Origin: a virus
DNA length: 45,000 nucleotides
Strand: one strand, 5' to 3'
IMG/VR virus record: IMGVR_UViG_3300028800_000151
Location: 1-45,000 of that record
A model generated the notes under the pieces. It was not told where the DNA came from. It was given only the letters and a program-made list of their open reading frames with translations, and made no database searches. Positions 31,022 through 39,040 of this stretch are shown in pieces. A program made the position numbers and the translations under genes. The first letter of the stretch is position 1, and each line of letters begins with the position of its first letter.

Positions 31022-31050
31022 AAGATACCATAGCCGCGCCCATTTGTCAA
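31022..31050 (-). promoter_or_regulatory. Promoter of the structured RNA
   Basis: TTGACA (31045-31050), 17-base spacer AATGGGCGCGGCTATGG, TATCTT (31022-31027). The -35 box sits inside the loop of a GCCGCGCCC/GGGCGCGGC hairpin (31033-31065) located at the 3' end of the upstream minus transcript. Confidence 0.78.
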
Positions 31051-31083
31051 CATATAGGGCGCGGCTTTTGTCCAGGCTGGCTA

Positions 31084-32769
31084 CTAATTTGGCTGCGCGA
31101 AGGCTTTATAATGACAGTCGGCGCATACTCTCTGGCGGCTACCTGGAAGCAATAAAAACACCTCTTCAAAACATTGTTTACAAAAATGCCGGTTACATGA
31201 TGGGCATACTTGCTCGGCGATCCCTTTACATCCTCCCTCATTGACATACACGCATGTTTTAGAGATAGCACGGTCGGGCGCTTCCAGGGCTGCGGCTGGA
31301 AGCGGCGCAATAGCTTCTATCTTTCTTTCATGCGCCGCGCAGAATTGCCCTATTCCGCATTCCTGGCAATCCATAATAGCTATGATTAACTCCCTATTCT
31401 GGTTTATCCATTCCTGGCTAATCTCCTTATGCATTGCACGCTGCGCGGCCCTGGCTTCTTCTATTCTTGCATCTAGTGAGAGGGTAGCTAAGCGAAAACG
31501 CTGATATAGTTCGTTACTCCATACCACATTACCCGCGCCCGCCATTATTACGGTTTCAGCTTTTGGGCTAGGTGGGGATTGCCATATATCTCCGTATGCA
31601 TTTTCCCATTCATCCAATTTTTGCATTTTTAATTCCCTTTCAGCGACTGCCGCGCGGTCTAATTCATCAAAAAAACCGCGTTTATATGCATTCCAGTATC
31701 TACATTCATACATCAGTACCGCGCCCGCTAAACAGTCGTGTATTCTTTCTTTCATTGTCTGTAATGGCACATCTACGGAGCGGCTATTCTCTGGAAGCGT
31801 GTAACATTGCGCCATCTTTTCCCCGTCATTATACCCGCGCGTTTCTTCTGGCTGGCTGGTTTCCAGGGCCGCTATCTTCTCTTGCTTATTCGCTTCTATC
31901 TCTTCCAGGCGCAGGGCTAGTTCTGTTTTAGGCGCGGCCCTTTCCACTAGTTCTACTTCCCACGTCGCCATCATATACTGTTTTGTTGGTGTTAGCTCAA
32001 ACTGATAAGGATAGCCGCCGTTTTCCCAATTGGAACGCATGTACTGTATATCAATAGTCCAACCGCCATCAACAGTATCGAAAAAGTGTAAACCGATTAC
32101 TTTCGCCCGCGTCCAGGTAGGATTACCAACGGCGTACAACATATTAGGGCGTACAATGTCTCCGACCTCTACCGGAGCGGTTTTTAATTCCTGGCTGGTT
32201 ACGTCCAGGGCCGCCGGAGTAGTCTCCGGCTGGCTGGTAACTTCTTCCAGGGCCGTCGCCGTCTCTTCTTCTGGCTGGCTGACTTCCAGGGCTGGCTCGT
32301 CGTGTTCTTTATGCCAGCCAGCCGCGCGCGCTTCCATCTCTTCTATGTCTTTAGTTGCCAGTTTAATATTTTGCTCCAATCCGCTCTTTTTGCTTCTATA
32401 CGCGCCGACGTAGGTAGTAACTTTATAGCCGTGTAAATTGTTTGCATTGAAACCTTCCGGTTTTTCGTATGTAATTTCTTCCAATTCCTTCCAGGCTGAT
32501 ACACGGCGCATAATTGTAAGCGTAGCTGGCGGGCTTTTAAGAAGCGCGGCTAGTTCGCTAGTCCAGTTTGTTACCCATATTTTAACCTGTTCAATGTATG
32601 CCTCTAATCTCTCACAAGAGACTTCGAAAGGTGCATAGCCCGCGCCGTCGCATGATTTAGTAAACTGTCCATAATCGATTTTGTAACCGTGCTTTGCAAT
32701 TTTGCCCTTGCCAGCTTTAATATCGCGCCCGCAGATTTGACAGTGAAAAATTTCTTGTGTGGCTTCCAT
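31084..32769 (-). CDS. Large zinc-motif protein with linker repeats
   Basis: 561 aa from ATG 32769, after the promoter and an AAGGAGATAGAAACG leader. N-terminal FHCQICGRDIKAGKGKIAKH and a later Cys look like a zinc finger; C-terminal CPSCNRHFCKQCFEEVFLLL followed by CADCHY is a second Cys-rich site. Between are a beta-rich domain (VEVGDIVRPNMLYAVGNPTW), a coiled-coil region, and three linkers containing SQPE(E/T)T repeats. No catalytic motif. A binding or scaffolding role is likely; identity unknown. Confidence 0.7.
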   Translation of the reverse strand: MEATQEIFHCQICGRDIKAGKGKIAKHGYKIDYGQFTKSCDGAGYAPFEVSCERLEAYIEQVKIWVTNWTSELAALLKSPPATLTIMRRVSAWKELEEITYEKPEGFNANNLHGYKVTTYVGAYRSKKSGLEQNIKLATKDIEEMEARAAGWHKEHDEPALEVSQPEEETATALEEVTSQPETTPAALDVTSQELKTAPVEVGDIVRPNMLYAVGNPTWTRAKVIGLHFFDTVDGGWTIDIQYMRSNWENGGYPYQFELTPTKQYMMATWEVELVERAAPKTELALRLEEIEANKQEKIAALETSQPEETRGYNDGEKMAQCYTLPENSRSVDVPLQTMKERIHDCLAGAVLMYECRYWNAYKRGFFDELDRAAVAERELKMQKLDEWENAYGDIWQSPPSPKAETVIMAGAGNVVWSNELYQRFRLATLSLDARIEEARAAQRAMHKEISQEWINQNRELIIAIMDCQECGIGQFCAAHERKIEAIAPLPAAALEAPDRAISKTCVYVNEGGCKGIAEQVCPSCNRHFCKQCFEEVFLLLPGSRQRVCADCHYKAFAQPN

Positions 32770-32815
32770 CGTTTCTATCTCCTTAAGTTCAATTTGTTTT
32801 CGCTTCGATATGTAC

Positions 32816-32844
32816 ATATTAGCATAGGTTACAATTCTTGTCAA
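32816..32844 (-). promoter_or_regulatory. Shared-module promoter
   Basis: TTGACA (32839-32844), 17-base spacer AGAATTGTAACCTATGC, TAATAT (32816-32821), for the 31084 gene. Confidence 0.87.
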
Positions 32845-32894
32845 GTGTTTTTCATACCAGTTTAAAACGTTGGCTAAAAATTGGCAAAAAGAAA

Positions 32895-32913
32895 CCAGGG
32901 CGCGCGGCCCTGG
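32895..32913 (-). terminator. Terminator of the CCAGGGC family
   Basis: CCAGGGC, loop GCGCG, GCCCTGG; followed on the minus strand by TTTCTTTTTG. Ends the 34.0-32.9 kb operon. Confidence 0.8.
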
Positions 32914-32916
32914 CTG

Positions 32917-33051
32917 TTAATCCTGGCTGAATGGTATACGTTGTTTGCAATATGGGCATATCTTGACGCCGCGCCCGCGCCATGACCATATGTAGCAATA
33001 AACAATATTACCGCAGTCCATATGCTTTATCTTCCAGCGTGTTTTACCCAT
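32917..33051 (-). CDS. 44-aa zinc-finger-like microprotein
   Basis: ATG 33051 to TAA 32917: MGKTRWKIKHMDCGNIVYCY, then IWSWRGRGVKICPYCKQRIP and FSQD. Cysteines 13 and 19 plus CPYC form a likely zinc site; the rest is basic. GGAG lies upstream and the gene overlaps its neighbour by eight bases, supporting expression. Function unknown. Confidence 0.6.
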   Translation of the reverse strand: MGKTRWKIKHMDCGNIVYCYIWSWRGRGVKICPYCKQRIPFSQD

Positions 33052-33349
33052 TGCTGGTAGTATCTCCAATAGCGTGTACACTGGTAGCCTCCTCTCCTTT
33101 TAGACATTTAGCGCATACGCAAAAGCCGAACCTGGATTCTATGTGTTCTACCGGCGCGGCTTCCAGGGCTGGCTTAAATGCGCTATTCCATCCCGCGCTA
33201 AAGTTGTCTAAAGTTAGCTTGTTTTCGGTATACATGCCTCCGACTAGCAAGCCGTGATTCTCAAATTCTGGCTTGCTCATTTTCGGATTCGCCTGGAAGC
33301 ATAAGAAGCCGTCTCTATAGCCCTGCGCGCGCGCGTTGTGTCTGTTCAT
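33044..33349 (-). CDS. Hypothetical protein with CxC-CxxC end
   Basis: 101 aa: MNRHNARAQGYRDGFLCFQA, FSAGWNSAFKPALEAAPVEH, then FGFCVCAKCLKGEE, a Cys cluster that may bind metal. AGGAGATAGAAACGA leader. Unknown family. Confidence 0.6.
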   Translation of the reverse strand: MNRHNARAQGYRDGFLCFQANPKMSKPEFENHGLLVGGMYTENKLTLDNFSAGWNSAFKPALEAAPVEHIESRFGFCVCAKCLKGEEATSVHAIGDTTSNG

Positions 33350-33371
33350 TCGTTTCTATCTCCTGTAACTA

Positions 33372-33399
33372 AGGGCTGGCTGGAAGAATAACCAGCCCT
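33372..33399. repeat. CCAGGGC-family intergenic hairpin
   Basis: AGGGCTGG (33372-33379) with CCAGCCCT (33392-33399), loop CTGGAAGAATAA; between two minus genes, no U-run. Confidence 0.78.
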
Positions 33400-33405
33400 G
33401 GACAC

Positions 33406-33663
33406 TTATAAATATTCAGCCTGTTCTAGCCAGCTATCCAGAAAAGCGCGCGCGCCTTTTTCGGTCTTATAACTTTTATACTGACAAATAGACGTAAACT
33501 GTTTATAGCCAATAAAATAAGGTTTCCAAACTTGCGTTAAAGGCGCAAGCCTCCCGATCCCTACCAGTTCGGACATTTCAGGATAGATTCGCCCGTCTTC
33601 TTTCCTCACAATGCGACCGGTATTTTCAGGATTGACATATAAGACATCTAAAACTTTTTGCAT
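33406..33663 (-). CDS. Hypothetical small protein
   Basis: 85 aa: MQKVLDVLYVNPENTGRIVR, WKPYFIGYKQFTSICQYKSY. Alpha/beta, charged C-terminus. GAGAGGGTAGAAAG leader. Unknown. Confidence 0.6.
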   Translation of the reverse strand: MQKVLDVLYVNPENTGRIVRKEDGRIYPEMSELVGIGRLAPLTQVWKPYFIGYKQFTSICQYKSYKTEKGARAFLDSWLEQAEYL

Positions 33664-33685
33664 CTTTCTACCCTCTCTTGAGTAG

Positions 33686-33712
33686 CCAGGGCTGGAAGCG
33701 CGCCAGCCCTGG
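33686..33712. repeat. CCAGGGC-family intergenic hairpin
   Basis: CCAGGGCTGG (33686-33695) with CCAGCCCTGG (33703-33712), ten base pairs around AAGCGCG, between two minus genes. Confidence 0.8.
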
Positions 33713-33720
33713 AAGATTAT

Positions 33721-34029
33721 TTACTTCGCGCGCCGGTCGGCTAATTCGCTGTAATTTATTTCATTACCTATACAGCCGTGAATCTCGCCGTTTTTCATTG
33801 ACATACAAAAATGCATTCCTAACCGTGTTTTTCGGTTAAAAGCGTAAACGTCGACGTTTTCAAACTTGACATTTAGCCAGTTCGCTACATTCCCTTTACC
33901 TTCTGTCATATTGAAATGACGTGCAATAGCATCTATCATTTTACCGCAGTCGTGTGATGTCTCTCCAAATTGGCTAATAATGACGTATGTACCGCTTTCA
34001 ATTATGCTATAACCTTTATTGTTAATCAT
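33721..34029 (-). CDS. Hypothetical protein
   Basis: 102 aa: MINNKGYSIIESGTYVIISQ, KMIDAIARHFNMTEGKGNVA, TRLGMHFCMSMKNGEIHGCI. Beta-rich with one helix. First gene under the 34085 promoter; AGGAGATTGAAACC leader. No family recognised. Confidence 0.62.
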   Translation of the reverse strand: MINNKGYSIIESGTYVIISQFGETSHDCGKMIDAIARHFNMTEGKGNVANWLNVKFENVDVYAFNRKTRLGMHFCMSMKNGEIHGCIGNEINYSELADRRAK

Positions 34030-34084
34030 GGTTTCAATCTCCTGTAAGTTTTATTTTTTGATTTAACGTCTCTCGACATAAGAT

Positions 34085-34113
34085 AATATAGCATAGGTTA
34101 CAAACTATGTCAA
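34085..34113 (-). promoter_or_regulatory. Shared-module promoter with spacer dyad
   Basis: TTGACA (34108-34113), 17-base spacer TAGTTTGTAACCTATGC, TATATT (34085-34090). Identical core to 14622-14650 and 43265-43293, including about 25 bases upstream. Confidence 0.88.
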
Positions 34114-34165
34114 TAGGTTTTAGACGAATATTTAGCCAACTTTTTAAAACTGGTAGAGAGGATAC

Positions 34166-34201
34166 AAAAAACCGCGCTTACTTGCTAAAGCGCGGTTTTT
34201 T
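34166..34201. terminator. Bidirectional terminator
   Basis: AAAAAACCGCGCTT (34166-34179) with AAGCGCGGTTTTTT (34188-34201), 14 base pairs; ends the helicase unit on the minus strand. The roughly 100 bases between it and the helicase stop contain no gene I can support, only a TGACA-TAT-TGTCA palindrome. Confidence 0.9.
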
Positions 34202-34303
34202 GCTGGAAAGATTAGAAACCGGAGTGGGATGGATTCACACCAACTATACAAAAAGAATGAATAACCTTATGTCTAGTTGACATATTGTCATTATATCATT
34301 TAT

Positions 34304-36916
34304 CTACTCTCCAAACAAGTGTAATAGTACAAACTGATTCCCGTCTTTATCCTGGACGATACCAGCCTCGCGCGGCCCTGGCTGGCTGGCTTCTATGGTA
34401 GATTCTACTATCTTTTCTTCTTCCAGGGCTGGCTCTATATCTGCTATGTCAAAATAGCCCGTTTTTTTATGCCCGCAGGGCGCGTTTTCACCTGGATAAG
34501 TATCAATATCTTCATTTTTTAAGATTGTATGGCACTCCATACAAATTGACTCTTTATTGTTGTACTCTTTTTCCAGGGCTAATTCGTCGGGCGTCGGTTC
34601 CTGGCTGGCTTCTTCTTCCAGGGCAGCCGGAGTAGTCTCCGGCTGCCTGGCTGGCTTCCCTGGAAGCTGGAAGCCTGGATTTAAGCGCGCTTGACGTTCA
34701 ATGTATCTCGCCCATTGTGGGCTAGCCTGGAAGAAGTTCATAAATGGCTCGTAGGAAAGTAGCGCGGCGATGATAATATCATTCACGGCTAAAGACTTAC
34801 CAGCGAACGGTATAAGGTCGTGAAATTCTGTATTTTCCAGGCTGGCTACAAATCCGCTTAAGGCTTCTTTCATATCGGGATCGGTACGTATAAATCTTTG
34901 TACAACCTTGTCAGAAGATGCTAGCGCCGGTCGCCCTTTCTTGCCCGCCGGTTTATGGGCGTCCAGGGCCGCCGCCGTCTCTTGCCCTTGTGTGGCGGTT
35001 TCTAGTACTATCTCGTTTTCTTCTAGTTCGCTTGCTTCTTCTTCCAGCCCTTCGATTACCAGGGCCGTCGCCGTCTCTTCTTCTGGCTGGTTGGTTTCCA
35101 GGGCTTCGATTACTGAAAGTGCATTCCATTCTTCCAGGGCGGGCGCGGCTATCTGTAACACTGGCAATTCTTCATAAACTTCTGTAACCGTTACGCGGCT
35201 GGCTTCCAGGGCTGCCGCTTCTTCCATCATGGTATTGTAGGTATCTTGCAAGGGCGCGGGTATGCACCCAACAAAGTACAGTTCTTTCATGGCGCGGGTA
35301 ATTGCTACGTAAAGGATGTTATACTCCTGGACAGTTTGCCAGCCTTCGCACGCCATTGGGTGAGGCATTTTTTCAGGATGTAGGATGAATACGCGCGGAT
35401 ATTCCAGCCCTTTAGCTTTATGAACTGTAGAGAAGATAATAGGCTTAATACCGTTAATCGCGTTTTCATCGTCGCTAAATTTAGATGAAATGAAGTCTAT
35501 TAAATCTTCTGAATTGGTGAATCCGCTAACGTCGCTTTCATCGTAGATATTAGAGAGATGGATAATATAGCCTTCGTACAATGCCGCTAACGTCGCCGCT
35601 TTATCCTGGATAGCTTGCAAGAGTGCCTCTTCGTCCTTCTTCCCTAGTACCTTCTGACTTTCTTTATGTTCCCAATCGTCCAGGGCGACTAATAAGCTGT
35701 TTACAGTCGCGCCGCCGTCTAATAGTTCATTTAACAGGGCTATTGTACTTGTACCAATGTCGCGCCCGCGTACTTTCGCTGTAAAACCGGCGCGTATCGC
35801 TCTTAAACACCAATCGACTAAGGGCGCTTTCACTCTACAAAGGACTAGGTCGCCCTGTTCTAGATTCTTCATAAGTTCGTCGGCGTCTACCGTGTCTACT
35901 CTTCCAGCCAGGGCCGCCGGTCGCGCCTGAATATGAGATACCAGAGCCTGCGCCAGTCTAATAATGTTTTCGTCACATCTCCAACAAACTGAAAGCGGAA
36001 ATTCACGCGCGCCCGTAACCGTTTTAATCGTTTCGACGGCTTGCGTATCTGAATAGGTAAAGCCCTGGATACTCTGGCTAGGGTCGCCTACAAAGAATAA
36101 TAGCCCGTTTTCTTTAATCGCGCGTGTAATCATCTGTAACCGCGCCGTGTTTAAATCTTGCGCCTCGTCGCAAAAAATAATATCCCAATCTCTAGAAATT
36201 AAGTCAAGGTCTAAAGGTAAGCATATTTGATCGTCGAAGTTATGCCAGCCAGTTTTAAACGTTTTTCCCGCTTTTGTGCAATATCCGGAGTTATAGGCGT
36301 CTATTCCCGTTTCGATAATAACGCCGCTCATTGAAACGATAAGAGGAAACCAGGGCGCGAAAACATTAACTTTTTCTTCCATCCGGTAGTGTAAGACAAG
36401 TTCTATAATGTTCTCGGCGGTCGCTGTAGTTCTGGTATTTCTTAAAGCGTTTATTACTTCCAGCGTGCCATATAGACATTTAGAGTAATCTTTGTAACGC
36501 GTCTTCTGGATAGGGAAATAAGTAGCATCGTTTTTATAACCGTCTAGAAGGTCGCGCGCGATTGTATCATATTTTTTCCCGTCGGCTTTTCCTTCTGGCA
36601 TGGCGCAAAGTTTACGCTTCGCCGCGTCTACCAGGATCGCGCGCCCTAATTGGTTAGTTGTACGCGCCTTAACGCCGCTTTTCATATCGTCAAGCTTTTT
36701 CTGGCTTGCATCTCGAATGTTTGTATTGAATGAAAGTGAACACGCATTGAAGAAGCGACCGGTATTTTTAAGCACTTCAATTAGATACATGATTGTAGAG
36801 GTTTTACCGCTTCCAGCGACCGCGTTTAAAAAGATGGAAGTATATATAGCTTCTTCCAGGCGTGCCTCAAAATAAATCTTAACGTTTTCTTGCTCTATAG
36901 TTGGTGTGAAGTTCAT
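34304..36916 (-). CDS. UvrD/Rep-type SF1 DNA helicase with long C-terminal extension
   Basis: 870 aa from ATG 36916 (GGAG site); a weaker ATG lies six codons upstream. Helicase motifs in order: AVAGSGKTST (Walker A, about 33-41), IIFCDEAQDLN (motif II, about 247-256), FVGDPSQSIQGFTYSD (motif III), LSVCWRCDENIIRLA (motif IV), STVHKAKGLEYPRVFIL (motif V) and LYVAITRAMKELYFVG (motif VI). Residues 590-870 are an extension with Glu/Ala linkers (QPEEETATALV), a GRPALASSDK stretch and a CMECH...CGH zinc-like motif. Likely a 3'-5' helicase in phage replication or recombination. Confidence 0.9.
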   Translation of the reverse strand: MNFTPTIEQENVKIYFEARLEEAIYTSIFLNAVAGSGKTSTIMYLIEVLKNTGRFFNACSLSFNTNIRDASQKKLDDMKSGVKARTTNQLGRAILVDAAKRKLCAMPEGKADGKKYDTIARDLLDGYKNDATYFPIQKTRYKDYSKCLYGTLEVINALRNTRTTATAENIIELVLHYRMEEKVNVFAPWFPLIVSMSGVIIETGIDAYNSGYCTKAGKTFKTGWHNFDDQICLPLDLDLISRDWDIIFCDEAQDLNTARLQMITRAIKENGLLFFVGDPSQSIQGFTYSDTQAVETIKTVTGAREFPLSVCWRCDENIIRLAQALVSHIQARPAALAGRVDTVDADELMKNLEQGDLVLCRVKAPLVDWCLRAIRAGFTAKVRGRDIGTSTIALLNELLDGGATVNSLLVALDDWEHKESQKVLGKKDEEALLQAIQDKAATLAALYEGYIIHLSNIYDESDVSGFTNSEDLIDFISSKFSDDENAINGIKPIIFSTVHKAKGLEYPRVFILHPEKMPHPMACEGWQTVQEYNILYVAITRAMKELYFVGCIPAPLQDTYNTMMEEAAALEASRVTVTEVYEELPVLQIAAPALEEWNALSVIEALETNQPEEETATALVIEGLEEEASELEENEIVLETATQGQETAAALDAHKPAGKKGRPALASSDKVVQRFIRTDPDMKEALSGFVASLENTEFHDLIPFAGKSLAVNDIIIAALLSYEPFMNFFQASPQWARYIERQARLNPGFQLPGKPARQPETTPAALEEEASQEPTPDELALEKEYNNKESICMECHTILKNEDIDTYPGENAPCGHKKTGYFDIADIEPALEEEKIVESTIEASQPGPREAGIVQDKDGNQFVLLHLFGE

Positions 36917-36962
36917 TTTTGTTTCTCCATTCAATTTGTTTCAATCGTCTCTCGACATAAAC

Positions 36963-36991
36963 ATAATACCATAGGCTACAATTCTTGTCAA
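36963..36991 (-). promoter_or_regulatory. Shared-module promoter for the helicase
   Basis: TTGACA (36986-36991), 17-base spacer AGAATTGTAGCCTATGG, TATTAT (36963-36968). The flank CTTTTTCTATTAATTCGTTGGC upstream of it recurs next to the 38599 promoter. Confidence 0.87.
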
Positions 36992-37039
36992 GTCTTTTTC
37001 TATTAATTCGTTGGCTTTTTAATAAATTGGATAAAAAGA

Positions 37040-37076
37040 AGCCAGGGCCGCCGGTTTCATCGGTCGCGCCCTGGCT
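37040..37076 (-). terminator. Terminator of the CCAGGGC family
   Basis: AGCCAGGGC (37040-37048) with GCCCTGGCT (37068-37076); T-rich TTCTTTTTATCC follows on the minus strand. Ends the 38544-37086 unit. Confidence 0.8.
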
Positions 37077-37085
37077 GGAAGTTAG

Positions 37086-37298
37086 CTATCTTACCTCTTT
37101 AACTCCTTTCGTTATTTGGAAAATACGCGTTAAGCGGGTAATGTAATCCTTAATCGTAGTAACTTCAATTGTGTAACCGCCATTCCACTCCTTTACTTGT
37201 ATCGGTTCGCCGTGTCTTATTCTTCCATCTCGCAGGCAAGATAAAAGTTTAAGCGTCTCTTCTGGCTGGCTGGTAAGTATTGTTATTTTCCATTGCAT
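37086..37298 (-). CDS. Hypothetical small protein
   Basis: 70 aa: MQWKITILTSQPEETLKLLS, then IRHGEPIQVKEWNGGYTIEV. Carries the SQPEE-type motif of the window near its N-terminus, here apparently within a beta-alpha start. Start lies one base after the upstream microprotein stop. Unknown. Confidence 0.6.
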   Translation of the reverse strand: MQWKITILTSQPEETLKLLSCLRDGRIRHGEPIQVKEWNGGYTIEVTTIKDYITRLTRIFQITKGVKEVR

Positions 37299-37299
37299 G

Positions 37300-37404
37300 T
37301 TAATCTTCCCACTTTCCAGACTTCAATACATAACGCGCGTAAATGAGTAAGGCAATTACGCCGACGATTAGTATCGAAGCAACTACGATTCCAGCGTAAA
37401 ACAT
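37300..37404 (-). CDS. 34-aa single-span membrane microprotein
   Basis: ATG 37404 (GAGGG site) to TAA 37300: MFYAGIVVASILIVGVIALL, then IYARYVLKSGKWED. One clear membrane helix and a short basic/acidic tail. Third such microprotein in the window. Unknown role. Confidence 0.55.
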   Translation of the reverse strand: MFYAGIVVASILIVGVIALLIYARYVLKSGKWED

Positions 37405-37413
37405 ACTATCCCT

Positions 37414-37929
37414 CTATTCCTGGCTATCTGTATTCGCACGGTCGGTATACTGGCTTAAATCGTCGCCTAATACCGCTTGTTTGAATCCATCCGATAATTG
37501 AAATGGATTATCTTCTATATCGTCCTTTATCGGTTTCCAGTTCTGGATATACTCTTTTTTAAATGCCAGAAACCGCGCGGTTTCTTCTTCCAGGTCTTTA
37601 GTATCTTCCAGGTCAAAACAGTATATGCTGTATTGAGATATTATCTCTTTATCGGTAAGCCCTTCTGGATAGAAAACGGCGTCTTCTCCTAATTGCGTTA
37701 AATCCAGGGCCGCGCGTTTTTCGCTCCGCGCTATTTCACGCTTCCAGGCTTTAAACGTTTCGCCTTGTCTTCTTTTCTGGTAATCCCTTACCGCTTGCTG
37801 GTAGCGCCTGTTTTGTTCATCATAGCCCGCTTTAATGTCGGCGGCTTCTTCCAGCCCTAATAAACCTTGCAATTCTTCCCATAACCAGCTTATAGCCGTT
37901 TGTGGATACTCTCTATTAGTCTCTTCCAT
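37414..37929 (-). CDS. Hypothetical coiled-coil-like protein
   Basis: 171 aa, charged and helical: YDEQNRRYQQAVRDYQKRRQ, KREIARSEKRAALDLTQLGE, DLEDTKDLEEETARFLAFKK. No family recognised. Overlaps the upstream gene by 14 bases. Confidence 0.6.
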   Translation of the reverse strand: MEETNREYPQTAISWLWEELQGLLGLEEAADIKAGYDEQNRRYQQAVRDYQKRRQGETFKAWKREIARSEKRAALDLTQLGEDAVFYPEGLTDKEIISQYSIYCFDLEDTKDLEEETARFLAFKKEYIQNWKPIKDDIEDNPFQLSDGFKQAVLGDDLSQYTDRANTDSQE

Positions 37930-38143
37930 CGGTTTTTGCTCCTATCCGGTTTATATCGTACGCTAAAACCAGGGCCGCTACAAAGCCTACATCAATAAAT
38001 TGTAGCAATTCGGCTATTAGGTTAGCTTGCTCGGCTGGCGTTTTGTCTTTAAGCTGGTTAACTATCGCGCGCGCCAGCTTTTGCCGGTTAAATGTGTTGT
38101 CTATACCCGCAGGTATAGAATTGTTAAATTTATTGGCTTCCAT
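37916..38143 (-). CDS. Hypothetical small protein
   Basis: 75 aa: NRQKLARAIVNQLKDKTPAE, LLQFIDVGFVAALVLAYDIN. The C-terminal half is hydrophobic and could associate with membrane. AGGAGATAGAAACG leader. Unknown. Confidence 0.58.
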   Translation of the reverse strand: MEANKFNNSIPAGIDNTFNRQKLARAIVNQLKDKTPAEQANLIAELLQFIDVGFVAALVLAYDINRIGAKTDGRD

Positions 38144-38164
38144 CGTTTCTATCTCCTGTAACTA

Positions 38165-38192
38165 AGGGCTGGCTGGAATAATAGCCAGCCCT
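38165..38192. repeat. CCAGGGC-family intergenic hairpin
   Basis: AGGGCTGGCT (38165-38174) with AGCCAGCCCT (38183-38192), ten base pairs around GGAATAAT, between two minus genes. Confidence 0.8.
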
Positions 38193-38199
38193 GGACGCG

Positions 38200-38544
38200 T
38201 TAAAAGGGAAAGTCTTCGGCGAAGGCTTGTTTACAGATTGACGTTTCAAGAGAAGATAACATAGCCTCGTATGCCTGGATAGCTAGCATTTTATCAGTTC
38301 CCTCCGGCATAGCTTCTATCTCTTCTGTTAGCGCCCTGGCATGTATCTCTCCTATCCAGCCGCCTAATATATGGTTATACATTAGCGCCCGATGTGTACC
38401 GGTCGCTAATGCATTTTCATAGCCGATGTAAGTTGAGATTCCATCGGGCGCTATATGTTTGCTTACAAAGTTTCCGTTTTCTAGCATTCTTACTTCATAT
38501 CTGGTATTTCCTAACCAGTAGTAAAAATAGGCACTAACTTTCAT
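38200..38544 (-). CDS. Hypothetical protein
   Basis: 114 aa: MKVSAYFYYWLGNTRYEVRM, HRALMYNHILGGWIGEIHAR, ALTEEIEAMPEGTDKMLAIQ. Unknown family. First gene of its unit with an AAGGAGATCGAAAC leader and the 38599 promoter. Confidence 0.62.
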   Translation of the reverse strand: MKVSAYFYYWLGNTRYEVRMLENGNFVSKHIAPDGISTYIGYENALATGTHRALMYNHILGGWIGEIHARALTEEIEAMPEGTDKMLAIQAYEAMLSSLETSICKQAFAEDFPF

Positions 38545-38598
38545 AGTTTCGATCTCCTTAAGAGTAGTAGTTTCGATTTAACGTCTCTCGACATAAAC

Positions 38599-38627
38599 AT
38601 AATACCATAGCTTACAAACTATGTCAA
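38599..38627 (-). promoter_or_regulatory. Shared-module promoter with spacer dyad
   Basis: TTGACA (38622-38627), 17-base spacer TAGTTTGTAAGCTATGG, TATTAT (38599-38604). CATAG...CTATG dyad intact. Confidence 0.87.
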
Positions 38628-38718
38628 GGGCTTTTTCTATTAATTCGTTGGCTTTTTAATAAATTGGTAAAAACTGGCTGGAATTGATCGAAGTTACACA
38701 AGCCATTAAACAAAAAGA

Positions 38719-38752
38719 AGCCAGGGCTATACATGCGGCTGAAGCCCTGGCT
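38719..38752 (-). terminator. Terminator of the CCAGGGC family
   Basis: AGCCAGGGCT (38719-38728) with AGCCCTGGCT (38743-38752), then TCTTTTTG on the minus strand. Ends the tRNA-Thr/microprotein transcript. Confidence 0.82.
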
Positions 38753-38800
38753 AATCCTTTAGATGTTGAAACTAGGGAGGATGATATCAGTATACCATAC

Positions 38801-38914
38801 TTAAGGCGTCCTAACTTGCGCTTCTTCTTCTTCCGTCTCGCCGTATTCAATGGGCGTTATGATAAACGAGATTATAGCATCTAAGAAGCGAATTACGTAT
38901 TTAACTATGATCAT
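38801..38914 (-). CDS. 37-aa single-span membrane microprotein
   Basis: ATG 38914 with a strong GGAGG site, to TAA 38801: MIIVKYVIRFLDAIISFIIT, then PIEYGETEEEEAQVRTP. One hydrophobic helix then an acidic tail. It lies between tRNA-Thr and a terminator on the same strand. Unknown role. Confidence 0.55.
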   Translation of the reverse strand: MIIVKYVIRFLDAIISFIITPIEYGETEEEEAQVRTP

Positions 38915-38929
38915 TAAAGCCTCCATAGA

Positions 38930-38965
38930 AGAAGCCAGGGCTGCGAACGGCGCGCCCTGGCTTCT
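38930..38965. repeat. CCAGGGC-family hairpin upstream of the microprotein
   Basis: AGAAGCCAGGGC (38930-38941) with GCCCTGGCTTCT (38954-38965), 12 base pairs. U-run weak on both strands; it may regulate readthrough from the tRNA into the microprotein gene. A further hairpin, AGCCTTAAGCG/CGCTTAAGGCT, lies at 38994-39032. Confidence 0.75.
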
Positions 38966-39040
38966 TTCATCACACTAGGGAATCCGACGCCCTAGCCTTA
39001 AGCGCAAGTTTCCAGGCGAGACGCTTAAGGCTGGCTGGAA

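Noticed and set aside
34202-34303. Another tRNA-like RNA or plus promoter
   Set aside because: A GTGAATCC stretch recalls a T-loop, and TTGACA is present, but stems do not form and no matching -10 leads to a gene.
38684-38884. 66-aa plus-strand ORF
   Set aside because: It overlaps a minus-strand terminator and a well-supported minus-strand membrane microprotein; no ribosome site.
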